In this document: positions 12,545 through 24,820 of the stretch, one piece after another
Position numbering within the stretch: position 1 is the first letter of the stretch
Layout of the letters: every line of letters begins with the position of its first letter
Assembly (NCBI GenBank): GCA_030386875.1
Contig: CM059573.1
Coordinates: 30,607,891 to 30,671,890 of the forward strand
Length of the DNA stretch: 64,000 nt
Source of the DNA: Morinoia aosen
Lineage: Eukaryota; Arthropoda; Malacostraca; Amphipoda; Talitridae
Reading direction: 5' to 3'
Notes under the pieces: generated by a model
Told to the model about the DNA's origin: nothing
What the model saw: the letters and a program-made list of their open reading frames with translations, nothing else
The model's database searches: none
Made by a program: the position numbers and the translations under genes

Positions 12545-13142
12545 TATTGGTATTAAATAAATGTGCACCAGGGTTAATTTCGAAGTCGGAGGAATAAATT
12601 TACTACTCCGATTCCGACTCCGCATTTTCAGAATTTTGCAACTCCAACACCGACTCCACCTAATCACAATTTTGTGACTCCAACTCCACGTTTTCACAAT
12701 TTATAAGATGAATATTACTGAATACAGATGTTTCAACCTGTACAAATGGTTATTATGACTATTATTTAAGAACGGATTTTAAATTGGCAATAGAATGGTA
12801 AAATGAAGTTTTACTAATCTGTATCTACTAGCGTACAAGATTCTTCAAAAATGACGGGATTCGATAGTTTCCATTAAAAAAGTACCAAGATATAGATGAC
12901 AAACAAATATATGCACCCTAATAGTACCCGCGATTAAAATATTCTTGTACTTGTGCACTGGTGAAACTCGTATCACAGATACGGTCAATTAGCATCCTTA
13001 TGAACGTCACAGACGCACATACCAACCAAGCAAGCAACAACTGTGTATTATATATTAAATCATTATTAGCATAGAAGTTTTCAACAAATTTGCCAAACCT
13101 TTTTTTCCACGATAAGCTGCATTTTCTTAACAACAGATTCAA
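12545..13142 (-). repeat. GGAGTC-ended repeat family, copy 1
   Basis: On the minus strand the copy runs from about 13142 into an irregular array of GGAGTCGGAGTC-like words (12575-12705) and ends ATTAACCCTGGTGCAC. Just before the array the sequence matches the copy at 61.7-62.17 kb over several hundred bases, including the block that translates as TSAQVQEYFNRG. A partial copy lies at 17.2 kb. A unique body plus a terminal simple-repeat tail looks like a retroposon 3' end or a non-autonomous element; the class is not determined. Confidence 0.65.
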
Positions 13143-13364
13143 TTTTCAAGCAAAATTGTTTACTTGTTTAAAAAACGGTGTTTACAAAATAGTAACTGTT
13201 TAGAGAAGTGAGCAGATTTTAGGTTTTTCACAGCATTTGAATGGTATTTATGATACCATCCAATCAAGCTTATTCCCATTGTAATAAAATAGGGGAAATT
13301 ACACACAAAAACACATATTTATTGGTGAATTGACGGAGACACCTAGCGTTTCATCATATACAAA

Positions 13365-15350
13365 TAATATTTTTTGTGCGGAGAAATTTTCACCATAAAT
13401 TGAAGAACTGAAAGTTAATGAATTTTAACGAATGATAAAATGCCCAAAATTCCTTAGTTTTCGGAATTATAAGGATTTAAAGAAACTTTGAAACCTAAAG
13501 TATGATACCCGTTCGCGCCAATGTTAGCGCTACCTTTTTCACTTCAAACTAATCCAATTCAAGTTCGTTATAATGCAAGTCAAGTTCATTTTACTGCAAG
13601 TCAAGTTCAATATAATCCAAGTCAAATTAAAGGTAATTCAACTCTAAGTTGAGTTAAGAAATACCACAATCACATGTTAATTAGAGCGTTTTTGAGTTAA
13701 ATATGTTTCTAATGGATAGGTTGAGCAAGACAATCGTTTTTCCTTTCAGCAAGGAATACATAAAACTTTTGCCGGTGTTACAACTTAATTAAAGACAAGC
13801 TGTCGTAAAATGTGCTAAGTATCCAGCATCAGGAGGCAGAGTGTGATTCAGATATTTGCCCGGCGTAAAATATACCAGTCAAATATAAAATATAACCAGT
13901 TTTCTTTGTATTGTACTACTCATAGAAGTTATTTTAAGTTCTACTTTAATTTTGGTATACATCAATTCAAATATTGATGTTCAAAAGGTAATTTTATGTT
14001 ACACATAGCTGTATCGGGGATTTATTCACTCTCATACAGAGATTTACATACGTGAAAATTAATTTCATTTCAAAAACGTACAAATGCGATTCACTGAGTA
14101 CTCATGTACTATTTCGGTTGAATACAATTTATAGGAGTACATTACTACACTCATACATTCCTGCATTAGCAATCAAAGTGTTGCCATCCCTTCAAATTAA
14201 TAGGCCAAGGCAAATATATAATCAATGGCGATGAAATAAATTGTAACTTCTTTTTACGAAAATCGTATGGACGCACGAAAAAAGGAATTCATTGCTTTAA
14301 TTTTTTTAAGGATTAAATCTACATATCGTCCAATGATAATCTTATTAAGTAGTATGTATATAAGATTTCATACATGTGATAAAGTGAAATTTCACGTATA
14401 TAAATCTCTATTTGAGTTACTTAATTCGATATATGTGTAACATAAAATTATCGTTTGAACATAAATATTTGAATAGATGCAAACTACCAAAAATGTATAA
14501 TTTTAAAACAACTTTAGTGAGTAGTGTAATAAGAAGTTTTCATAATTGACTGGTATCTTCTACGCCTCTCAAAGATCTGAATCACACTCTGCCTCCTGAT
14601 GCTGGATATTTAACATATTTTACGACAGCTTGTCTTTAGATTGCCCCACCCGCGGCGGAAATTTTACGTATTCCTTGCTGAAAATAAAAACGATTGTCTT
14701 GCTCATTACATAAAATAGAGGTATATTTGATAATACAAAAAACGCTCAAATTTACGAATGATTACCTCAATTCTTAATTCAACTTAAGATTAGTTTAATT
14801 TGAATTTGACTTGGATTAAATTGATCTTGACTTTGATGAAATTCACCTTGACTTAGATTAATTCGAGGTGAAAAAGGTGAAGTCTCGATGGATGAAACGG
14901 TGAAAAAGGTCGTGAAGATGAAGTCTTGAAATTTCTTCCCCACTATAACAGGTTTTTGATATTTTTACAATGGAACTGCAAGCATTTTACGGTTAGGAAA
15001 AGTATCTGCAGTTTTAAGCATTGAATAATGTTTGCACGTTTTATTAATTTAATGCAATAGCTACTAAAGTTTATCATTGATGACTTAGTGTTAATTTCCT
15101 AACGATCGTTTATATTGCAAATTTTTTTAATTGTATATTGCTTGCAGGTTCTATTGTGAAAATAACAAAAAATGCTTTAGCGCGGCAGGAACTATCAAGA
15201 TTAGCGTTAATATTGGCGCGCACGAGGTCTCCTATTTAGAGTTTTAAAGTTAGCGTTTGGCATTATGGCGTTTTTGGCATTTTATCATTCGTGAACATCG
15301 ATTTATTACGAGTTTTTGTATTTATTATTGAAGTTTGTCCGCACAAAAAA
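13365..15350. mobile_element. Large palindromic element of about 2 kb
   Basis: Long inverted arms: TTTTTTGTGCGGA near 13375 pairs with its inverse near 15340; ACGAATGATAAAATGCC near 13429 with 15285; CGCGCCAATGTTA near 13516 with 15213. A dense block 13520-13890 pairs with 14540-14890, including the near-identical AATCACACTCTGCCTCCTGA region. AGAGATTTACATACGTGAAA near 14038 pairs with 14392. The right arm carries about 300 extra bases (14890-15190). A direct-repeat motif, CAAGTCAAGTTCA, recurs near 13570-13625. No transposase. It looks like a foldback-type non-autonomous DNA transposon. Confidence 0.75.
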
Positions 15351-15366
15351 AACACCATATACACGG

Positions 15367-17045
15367 TGTTGGTGGAACTCTTGGTACAAACTTCGGCTAC
15401 GAGTAGAAAATACAATTTTAAATACTTTTTCATCAGTGAAAAAATACCGAAAAAAACTTAGTTTTTTAATTATTGGGCTTAGCAGTTTTTAATGCAGCGC
15501 TTCAAGAACTCACGGCGATCCTAGTTAACCGCATGCTCTAATGTTAAATAATAATACACGAGGGTAATGAAAAACGTTGAATAACATGAGGTACTTTAAT
15601 AAATAATAGAAAGTAACGCATCAAAGTAGGTGTTCAAAAGTTCGACCATTAACATCGATACACGCACGACACCTTCGTCGAAGCGAGTTGCGTACGTTGC
15701 CAAACATTACTGGGTTGTCAGCGATATCTCAAGCAGCGACTGCAATTCGAGCGACAAGGTCTTCTTCCGACTCCACAGATGTCGCATAAGTCAGAGATTT
15801 CAAGTGCCCCCCTAAGAAAAAATCAAACGGAGTCAAATCAGGTGATCTCGGTGGCCAGGACACAGCACCACCTCGACCAATCCATCGATTTGGAAATTGT
15901 TGGTCAAGAAACCGTCGCTCATTTAGAGCATAATGTGCCGGAGCTCCATCGTGTTGAAACCAAAGTCGTCAACGAATACCTAATGGCACATTTTCCAATA
16001 AACAAGGAAGGACTTCTTCAAGAAAGATTTTGTACACATCTCCAGTAAGACGCTCTGGCAGAATGTATGGACCAATGATTGTGCACGATACCTGCCCAAA
16101 CATTGACAGTGTGTAGCGATGTTGGTGATGACGTTCATGGATGACATGAAGGTTGTTCTGCTGCCATGAGGGAAAGTTATGATAATCAAAAATTCCATCT
16201 CGGCTGAAGGTTGCTTCATCCGTGCACAACACACACTCTGCCAAATTGGCATCTTCTACCCCCCGATCTAAAAACCACTGCGCGAATCGCTCACGAGGAC
16301 CATAATCAACGGGAAGGAGACCCTGGACTCTCTGGAAGTGATACGAATGATAATTATTCCGGTTCAATACATGCCACATTGTACCATGGTCATGCACGAA
16401 TACCCGAAGATGCTGCTGCGGCACGGGTGCTCGTACGCGGGTTTCTACTGAAATGTTCCAACACTTCTTGCTCTCGATGATAATTTATTAGGCGACCAAT
16501 GCCTACTCTATTTACATTAAAACTGCCGGTTTCCGTCAATCTTCGGTGCAATGCAGTGAATAATCGATGGTCAGGGACTTCTCGATTAGGGTAACGTTCG
16601 TGATAGATTCTCGCGGCACGTCTTGCATTACCATGAGCAACACCATAAGTGTAATGCACGTCTGCCATTTGTGCATTTGTAAGGCGATACATCTTACCAC
16701 TTCAGTGCCACGGTGCTAACTGACAAAAGATACATATACGCTTCTCACCAGGGGTCGTTAACGTTGACTAGGAATTTCTAGAAATTTCCTGAATCTGTGA
16801 ATTAATATTTCAAACTCTAAATAAAACATGTTCGATTCTGCCAACACTTGTTCATTCTAATTCCCCATATTGTTCTTATTCCTGTCTGTTGCGAAATCGC
16901 TGTTGTGTTCTTGTAGCGTTGCATTAAAAACTTCCAAGCCCAATAATTAAAAAACTAAGCGTTTTTGGATATTCTTTCAATGATGAAAAAGTGTTTAAAT
17001 TTGTATTTTCTACTAGTAGCCGACGTTTGTACCAAGAGTTCCACA
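15367..17045 (-). mobile_element. Tc1/mariner-superfamily element (DUF4817 type) with about 150-bp terminal inverted repeats
   Basis: The left end (15367 to about 15510, GTGGAACTCTTGGTACAAAC onward) is repeated inverted at about 16895-17045 with roughly 85-90 percent agreement by eye; both arms contain TTAGTTTTTTAATTATTGGG. Between them lies the broken transposase at 15620-16692. Total length is about 1.68 kb. The outer edges may extend further, because AACACCATAT-like words lie outside both ends, and I could not fix the TA duplication. Confidence 0.85.
15620..16692 (-). pseudogene. Tc1/mariner-like transposase, DUF4817 type, DD41D spacing (frameshifted)
   Basis: Would catalyse cut-and-paste transposition of the surrounding element. 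The start ATG at 16692 gives MYRLTNAQMADVHYTYG, the DUF4817 helix-turn-helix with AARIYHERYPNRE. The frame breaks near 16395 (...SSGIR) and resumes in another frame at HGTMWHVL, with VLCTDEATF holding the first catalytic aspartate. A TGA near 15969 (where the family has arginine) is followed in frame by WFQHDGAPAH (second aspartate) and WPPRSPDLTPFDFF (third). Forty-one residues separate the second and third aspartates. Another TGA lies near 15740, and the natural stop is at 15620. The full-length product would be about 357 residues. One frameshift and two stops, both possibly C-to-T decay, make it non-functional. Confidence 0.85.
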
Positions 17046-17189
17046 TATAGTGTTGATTATTCAGATCAAATAAAATGCCAAGTGTCTCCTTAAACAAATA
17101 AATGAATAAATAGATTTGGTTATTTCCTGTGCAAAACTTCTATGTTATTACAATGTTCAATACAGTATTAAACAAATAAAATTGGTTGG

Positions 17190-17350
17190 TCCGTCTTGGT
17201 TGGTCGGTTTGTCCCTGCCACGCACTGAAAGGATGCTTTATGATCGAATCTGTGAAACGAGTTTCATCAGTGCACAAGCACAAAAATATTTTAATCGTAG
17301 CAACTCTTAGGATGGATTTATTTATTTGTCATCCATATCTGGATGATTTA
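17190..17350 (+). repeat. GGAGTC-ended repeat family, partial copy without the tail
   Basis: The block from about 17200 matches the body of the copies at 12.9 kb (inverted) and 61.7 kb. Its translation shows DRICETSFISAQAQKYFNRS against DRICDTSFTSAQVQEYFNRG in the 12.9 kb copy. The GGAGTC tail is absent. Whether the shared reading frame was ever coding is unclear. Confidence 0.55.
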
Positions 17351-18974
17351 TTTAACGACAATCGAATCTTATCATTTATGACAGGTGGTGTGAACTATTA
17401 TATATATATTACTGGCAGGTGACTTCTGGGTAGGCGAAGTAGGCAGTGAATACCCTGACAAGCATAGATAAGTATCAACAGTTTTTTCTATTCCTAAGTA
17501 TGCACCAATAATCTGTTGTTCTGCTTTCTTCGCATGGGCCAGACGTTTTGGGAACGTTTTGTTCACGAATGAAAGCCACTTTTAGCTTTTTGTGTGTAAC
17601 ATGATACTGTCTTTTATTCTCGTTGGACTTTTTACTACGTATTTGACACTTTCTTATTTCAATAAGGTCCACGTTTTTTTATTTTGTATTTATGGTGAAA
17701 TTTAGCACGTTTTCAGCAATAAAATTTGTACTATCGCATAAATGCAACAATCATTGCAGCAGAGATAGTGTATTGCTTTCAGCTACAATATGTGTGTGAT
17801 TAAGTGAAGTATTTGCTAGTGTTGTGATATTATTTTTATTGCAGCTCTTTCGCATTGTATTTTTTTTTTACGTGTCTCAATACCGATTTTGATTACCTCA
17901 CAACATTTTCAAAACTTTCCTATGAAAAAGTCATTAATTATATTATGCTGAGAAACAGACACTATTTTCTGTTTTTAAATTGTGAAAACATAATTATAAA
18001 AATCTCCATTTCAGCGGAAACAGGGGAGTGATAAGATGATAAAAATTAAAAACAAAAATGAAATTGTGATATCAGTATAACTTTTGAAGATCCAAACAAA
18101 TTCAAGGAATAACTAGAGAACTGAGCATAATTTTTCATTATTAATACATGTGAACTTGACCTAAAGACAAGGAAGTAATCAAAACTAAGAAATAAATTTA
18201 AAAATTTAACTTCATAGGTACTTCATTTAGCTGAAAAATTCAACTAATAATACAGTTGTTCTCATCAAAATAAGATAATTGAATATTCATTATCAATAGC
18301 GATTACGTAACCTGAAAACTAGAACTCTTTATGTATCAGACCATAGCTTCAGGTTTTGGCAAAGACTAGTCATTATCAATATATCACAACCTAAAGACTA
18401 GAAATATTTATGATCATAACATAACTTTTTGTGACTGCAAAGACTAGTCATCAATCAATACACCAAAGCATAACCAAGAGAAATACTAAGGAAAAATCGT
18501 TATAACAAACCACTGGTATAGAATATAGATATAGCAAGATCGCACAGAGTCACCACTCTTTATGTGAGTACAATGTATTACATCAGCTGAGCTGTTCTGC
18601 AAGTAACTTGCAACACATTAACTACTAGTTTCTAGATCTTATGTATTAATTGAAGAGGAAATGAGAGAAACAGGAACAAACAGAATGAATCTGCGATGCT
18701 TTCAATTACTAATTCCGTTTTTTTCACAGGAATAATGCATGGCTCCAGTACGAAAATTATACTTCGCACCTGTGGGTATCATATACAAACATACGTGTGA
18801 GAATCCACAATGGCTAGATATCAATAACCATTGACCGAATTAGGTGATAGGTATAAAATACGCTGTTTCGAACCCCGAACAAAATAATCAATAAAAACAT
18901 ATTGTAGCTTTTCAGTAAAGTATTTTAACTCTGTTTTGTTTACTTTCGGTTTTAAACAATTATGAATGTTTTTT
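17351..18974. other. Mostly unassigned; possible decayed coding fragment at 17372-17672 (minus)
   Basis: On the minus strand two overlapping open frames join around 17566: RKCQIRSKKSNENKRQYHV, then KTFPKRLAHAKKAEQQIIGAYLG. Together they read like a frameshifted protein fragment, but I recognise no family. The rest is AT-rich and shows nothing. Confidence 0.3.
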
Positions 18975-19155
18975 TGCAAAATTAGGATCATAGACACCAA
19001 AAAATAGCGACTCCAACCTAGACTCCACCACATCCGAATGAATGACTCTGACTCCACACACATTCAGAAAAGCGACTCCGACTCGGTCTCCACCCTAAAA
19101 CATTCGACTCCTGCGACTCCGACTCCCGACTCCGACTCCGCAACCCTGGTGTGCA
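18975..19155 (-). repeat. Irregular GGAGTC array ending in the family terminus
   Basis: Many GACTCCGACTC words (GGAGTCGGAGTC on the minus strand) are spaced by short AT-rich words, ending in GACTCCGCAACCCTGGTGTG. The same terminus closes the copies at 12.55 and 62.16 kb, so this is probably the tail of another copy whose body has diverged. Confidence 0.6.
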
Positions 19156-21912
19156 CAGTGTTTGGTTTCATTTGATTCAGCTCGATGGGTGCTCGTATTT
19201 TTGCCCTTCTTTCATTTTTGGGTAACCCGTCAATTAAAAGTGGCTTGCAAACTCGTGAGGATCTTAAATCCTAATCAAAGCCCCTGATGGGGGCAATTTT
19301 AAACTCAAAGCTCTTGTTGGTGACACCCTTAAACTATAATGGGGTCTAATTAATTTCGAAAATTGTTTTCTGAAAGGCTTAGAGGACTAGAACCAAGGTA
19401 CGACGATTTTTTCTTTTTATATTTATTCAAACTCCAGTTAAACAAGATTGAACACAATTAAATATTAAGTGGGACACTAACTTCAAGGTTTATTTTATCT
19501 CCGTATACTTATTATTTTTTTAATTAAGTCACTATATCCGCTCATAGGGTAAAAAGTTACGAATGATTAAAAGAGAACATGGGATGACGTGGTTGAAAAT
19601 CGTCAGCAAGCGCCAGAGCACGCAGTCCACAGTAACAAACGAGGGTCAGACAGGCACGGTTGCAACTAAACTCAGTTACAGCCAGCTCCAACTCCAAGTC
19701 TCCGAACAGGAATAAAAGTCTGCCCAGCAACAGTCACGGGCGGCAGGAGCGGCTGAAGTTAGGGGCTTAGGGTAAGCAACGGCAAGGCTCAATGAAAGGC
19801 TGAACAAAACCAGGCGTTGCAGCACGTCAGCACCTGCGGCCCGACTGTCATGAAATAAATTAACTGAAACTAAAGGTGAAATTAAGATATAACAATTCTT
19901 GAACTTTTCAGGCTCATATATGACTGCAACACCCTACCTCATCTCCATATACATCCGGTAAGAAAGCTACGTTAGCACCACGCAGAGGTTAATTTCGTGA
20001 AGAACTGCAGGAACACGGCTGCAGAAACGCCCACCCCGGCTGAACCAACCTCCGGAGCATACTAAAAAACTGTACAACTTTAGATTAGTATCAAAAGCAT
20101 CGACTTCCTAACAACAATGTCACGTTACAATCATAATGACACCATTACTAGAATACCCCTAAGCTGAATTTTTAATGCACTTACTGACGATACGCTCGGA
20201 CGGAAGGTTAATTAACGAAGTTGGAGGAAATCAGTAGTAGACAAGTGCTTCAAACGAAAAAATAGTAAGAATAGTCAGAGGTTTCAATACGCAAGCAAGG
20301 GGAAAAGTAAATTCGAAGCTCGTTGTAATCCAGGCTTCTTAGCATATCGAGTTGACGAACGACTTTGGCATTAATAACAGTCCAAAGAAGTTTTCAAATG
20401 TTAGTTCGTTCAAAGTTAATTTTTTCAATGTTAATTCACTTGCTTGAAACACTATAGAAAGCTAAGCATGGTAGTATGCAACAAAAAAAATGAAGCAAAA
20501 TATTCAGGCACACCAAAAGAATGACGAAAACACCAGTAAGTAAGAGTAGAAATAATTATCCCGAACTGGCTCCAGCCCGCAAAGCCGGAAAGCACATCAC
20601 GGCAAAATGGAGCGACACTGCCACACGCCGCAAGCCATTCTCGTAGAAAACAGAGCAAGTAATAAAATGTAACCGTCAAGCTAACAAGTTCTATACAGAT
20701 ATACCGTAAAATGGGAATGCTCAAAATTAACTGAGATATTCAAGGTTATGTCCTCACCACCTCACCTACGACGAAAATGAAACATTTGAACAACGACCAG
20801 CGAGCCGCGACCAGACACCACACGGAAAGGCTGCAGGAGAACAAAGCCGCCCCAGAGACGCCCTAGCGGTAGGGAGGAAATTTTCTCCCACACTCTTATC
20901 AAAACCTCAAATTCTTTTCAACGCCCGTGTTGGTGGCAATTTTTAGTTAAAATATAACCAACTTTATTCTGAAAAAAATTATTGATGAATTATTCTCTTG
21001 AGCTAATTTAATCAGCGGGTTCTACCCGCTAGCCCGAACTGGCTAAATAGTACGGACTATTTAACTACAAATAAATGTACGCTCAGTTGGTAATACTCTT
21101 TTGAAAGCTTTAAACTTGTTAAGATTTTAGACTTGCTGAAAACCGAATAACCTTGAAATTTTTCACGTGATATTCATCGCTAAAATCACCTAACTAGTGC
21201 ACTTATTTTAAAAATAGAATCAAGTGGAATGTAAGAAAATCCGGCGATAATTATATGCAAAGTTATATATTTAGTCGAACTCTTTCTATACGTGTCCGTC
21301 GGAATATTCATTCTACTCACAGTATAAACGTTCTTGCATCAAGAGGTTTTTCAAATTCGGAGATTTTTCTCAACATCACGGCAGCCCTCGCGCCAAACCA
21401 GCATTTGCATTCATAAACGGCGCAGTCCTTACTGTGAAGGAAGTGTCCTCGGAAGAAGATTGTCGATAATGAAAATTATCTTTCTTATCATTTATTGTTT
21501 ATCGTGCCAATTTACCGTTGGTCATATTCTTTTCTTCAGGTTCAAATCACTTGAATTATTCTTGACGGGAATGGTTTTGCTCAAAACATCGACGTTTGTG
21601 AAATTCGTCTTTTTCAGGCTTCGTAAAAGTTTAGTCTAACTTCTAAAATTATTTTTATTTTAAATACCTCATACTGCTTGGTGAGGTTTCTGGTGAAATA
21701 CAATTCTCGTAAAAGAAAATTCTAGTAAAAGAAAATTCGCTACAGAACAAACATTTTCCCCCATACGCATTTGCGCGATTGGCTTGGTACTGCTCTATGT
21801 AAATCTCTTCCCCAGGATTTGCCTGTCATAAAAAAAGCAAAACAAAAGAACTTCAGCTCACAATAGAACTCAACGCTGTGAGAAATGTTTGAGCGTATGC
21901 CTACAGTCATCC
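19156..21912. other. Unassigned, locally GC-richer, with scattered 30-33 base degenerate repeats
   Basis: Two tandem units of about 32 bases occur at 19275-19340 (TCAAAGC-C-TGATGGGGGCAA and TCAAAGC-CTTGTTGGTGACA), and a third related unit lies at 20918-20950 (CAACGCCCGTGTTGGTGGCAA). The 19.56-20.06 and 20.74-20.89 kb parts are less AT-rich but lack a credible reading frame. This could be a decayed element bounded by the repeat units; I cannot name it. Confidence 0.35.
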
Positions 21913-21915
21913 TTA

Positions 21916-22445
21916 AGGCCCCGATACACTGGCGTTCATGACTCGAGAAATTACGGCAGTGGATCCGTCCGCCAGTTGAAGTGAGAACTGGCGACATGAT
22001 ATACTCAGCACGCAAGATGAAGCACCGCGGACTGCAATACAAGGCCTCAGTCTGCCTCAGCGTGTCGTACGGGTAGGTGCGCGATTGCGACCAGCCGTAT
22101 GGAGCGCAGGATTAAACCAAAGCGCACGTTGCGCTGTGCTTTAGCCTTCTGTAAGCGCTGCTGATCACATTCTGCCAGCAGTCGAATTTTTTAAATGCGT
22201 CTATAGAATTCAGCGTTCGAGTTTTGTCTACTCAGTTGCGGAGCAAGACATGGCTATGCACCTCTCCGGTCAACGTTCAAATCGGTACTGCTCGTCGCAG
22301 TGACGACCGTCCTAATCCAGACATGCTCGGATCGCTGAAAGCTCGGTGGCCCCTCTGCCAACTGGCTGGTGTGCAGGGATGGGAGGCACATTGAGAGGCG
22401 TGCTGGCGGTTATCACCGCGATTTTTGCCCAGTGTATCGGGGCCT
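21916..22445 (+). mobile_element. PIF/Harbinger-like miniature element, copy A
   Basis: 530 bp, starting AGGCCCCGATACACTGG and ending in its reverse complement, flanked by TTA at 21913-21915 and 22446-22448. A 3-bp TWA duplication is the hallmark of PIF/Harbinger. The interior is moderately GC-rich, and its short open frames do not correspond to a Harbinger transposase. Copy C has the same length and nearly the same sequence. Confidence 0.85.
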
Positions 22446-22448
22446 TTA

Positions 22449-22798
22449 GAGTGGTGCGCAGCAATGTCTTGCTCCGCAATTGAGTGGACAAAACTCGAAC
22501 ACTGAATTGTATTGACGCATTTAAAAAATTCGACGCTTGCAGAATGTGATAAGCAGCGCTTACAGAAGGCTATAGCACAGCGCAATGTGCGCTTCGTTTT
22601 GATCCTGCGCTCCATACGGCTGGTCGCTAGCGCGTACCTACCCGTACGACAAGCTGAGGCAGACTGACGCCTTGCATTGCATTCCGCGGTGCTTCATCTT
22701 GCGTGCTGAGTGTATCATGTCGCCAGTTCTCACTTCAACTGGTGGACGGATCCACTGCCGCAATTTCTCGAGTCATGAACGCCAGTGTATCGGGGCCT
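22449..22798 (-). mobile_element. PIF/Harbinger-like miniature element, copy B, inverted and truncated
   Basis: The reverse complement of about the first 350 bases of copies A and C, ending in CCAGTGTATCGGGGCCT at 22798. It begins directly after the TTA duplication of copy A; the last 180 bases of the unit are missing. The missing part is not found left of copy A, so simple insertion of A into B does not explain the arrangement. Confidence 0.8.
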
Positions 22799-22844
22799 CT
22801 AGTAAATCGCGGGGCTAGGTGCGTGGCCACCTTCGATGTGCTAA

Positions 22845-23374
22845 AGGCCCCGATACACTGGCGTTCATGACTCGAGAAATTGCGGCAGTGGATCCGTCCG
22901 CCAGTTTAAGTGAGAACTGGCGACATGATACACTCAGCACGCAAGATGAAGCACCGCGGAATGCAATGCAAGGCGTCAGTCTGCCTCAGCGTGTCGTACG
23001 GGTAGGTGCGCGAATGCGACCAGCCGTATGGAGCGCAGGATAAAACCAAAGCGCACGTTGCGCTGTGCTTTAGCCTTCTGTAAGCGCTGCTCATCACATT
23101 CTGCAAGCAGTCGGATTTTTTGAATGCGTCTATAGAATTCAGCGTTCGAGTTTTGTCTACTCAATTGCGAAGCAAGTCATGGCTGCGCACCTCTCCCGTC
23201 AACGTTCAAAACGGTACTGCTTGTCGCAGTGACGACCGTCCTAATCCAGACATGCTCGGATCGCTGAAAGCTCGGTGGCCACTCTGCCAACTGGCTGGTG
23301 TGCAGGGATGGGAGGCACATTGAGAGGCGTGCTGGCGGTTATCACCGCGATTTTCGCCCAGTGTATCGGGGCCT
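22845..23374 (+). mobile_element. PIF/Harbinger-like miniature element, copy C
   Basis: 530 bp, same ends and orientation as copy A, flanked by TAA at 22842-22844 and 23375-23377. Few differences from copy A are visible over the whole length, which suggests both copies came from recently active or homogenised sources. No transposase gene. Confidence 0.85.
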
Positions 23375-23377
23375 TAA

Positions 23378-24600
23378 AAGCTGTGAGGTCGCGACACTAT
23401 TCAATTTCTTCTCTTTAGTATAGTTTAGCCTCTATAAACTTGCTGTACTCTGTTATCGTCCCCCTCTACTGTATTCTTATAAACACTTTGGAGCAGTATT
23501 GCAAAGAAAAAATCCGTCAATGCAACACTTACTGTACCTTGGATCTTAAATCATTTCTGATATGATGCAGATCTTGCTCAATGAACTTGTGAACAGTTTT
23601 TCATTTCCAGCTCTATGTGTTGGTATACATGTTTTAATTTGTTTTTGACTTTGCTTTCACTGCTTCGTTTTCTTAGGCTAGCTATGAGATGCTTTTCATC
23701 ATTAAAATAATACAAATGAAATTATTCATATCGATGTAGCGAAGCTTTGCCGCGATGTTGAGGCTAATCTGCAATGCAACACTGCCAGAAAATATTGATT
23801 ATAGAAGAAATGAGATGCGGTAAGGTTGCTGGGGATGAACGGCAATTTAGCAAGGGAAGACTGTACGATTGACGAAAAAGTCTAGCTGTATAGAACATAA
23901 TTAAAAGTGATCAATTGACAAGTTGTAATTCGATTGAAAAGAATTAAAAATTTTGAGGAAACCGATTCCTAAATGTTTTCCATTTAATGAAGCCAAATGG
24001 CAAAAATAAACAGTTAATGAACATATGTCTGATGTGTGCAATTGAATTCTATATTATTTTACACATAAAAACTCAGTATTCTTCGTCCATGCGATGCTAT
24101 CCGAGAGTGTTCATGAATTGCTCTGTGTAAATTACTTCACAGAGGATTCAATAGAATCTCGTCACAATGGACGGACGTTTCTGCACTTTTTAGGATTCTT
24201 TCCCCTACAGAACGTGCTGTAACCTAAATACGAGTCTTAAAATATGAATTATCAATTTTCATTCGTTCATTTTCTGCAGACAACTTACTATCAAACATCA
24301 CGGTTTTCAGATGAGACGTTTTACAACATTGAAACCCGTTCTGAGAATCATTCTTATTTGTCACAAACCTTTTTAGCCCGAAATAGAACTAGATAGAATG
24401 GCTTGGCGCCATTAGAGCACCATCACGCCAGTCCAATTGAACAGAGATGAGAGAGAAAGATCGCTCAAACATTTATTATTGATATATTGATCGTGCGCTG
24501 GCATCCATAGTCAAAGTCAATTCGAGAGCTACAAACAGAAAACAATGAACGAATTTGAGACTTGCGGAACAGGGAGAAGAATTGTAACAAGATAATGAAA
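23378..24600. other. No feature recognised
   Basis: AT-rich sequence with no credible reading frame or repeat seen. Confidence 0.4.
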
Positions 24601-24602
24601 CA

Positions 24603-24815
24603 TCCCAATTGAAAATCAAGGACGTTTCGCCGGTGGGAACGCGCCGGTTCCTATGCGTTTTTTAGTTGTATTACGCGCGGTTTAAGGGTCAAATGTCCAC
24701 TTTTTCGGACAAAAACTGCACGCGAATCGCCGTTGTTCCGCCCTACCTAACGGCCGTTTACCGCCTCAGGACCAGATTCGAATCGCGGCTGGCCGTCCAT
24801 GGATTATAGGTTAAA
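24603..24815 (+). repeat. Dispersed repeat family F, copy 2
   Basis: Begins CCCAATTGAAAATCAAGGAC and continues G-TTCGCCGGTGG, then ends near GGCTGGCCGTCCATGGATTA. The ends match copies at 9.13, 29.4 and 60.63 kb while the interior (GTCCACTTTTTCGGACAAAAAC) differs. Non-coding. Confidence 0.65.
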
Positions 24816-24820
24816 AAATC

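Noticed and set aside
19156..21060. An LTR retrotransposon bounded by the repeat units at 19.27 and 20.92 kb
   Set aside because: The similarity covers only about 30-base units, with no TG...CA ends, primer-binding site or pol motifs.
22277..23323. Several 60-110 codon frames in the PIF/Harbinger-like copies
   Set aside because: They lie in a repeated noncoding miniature element, differ between copies and match no transposase pattern.
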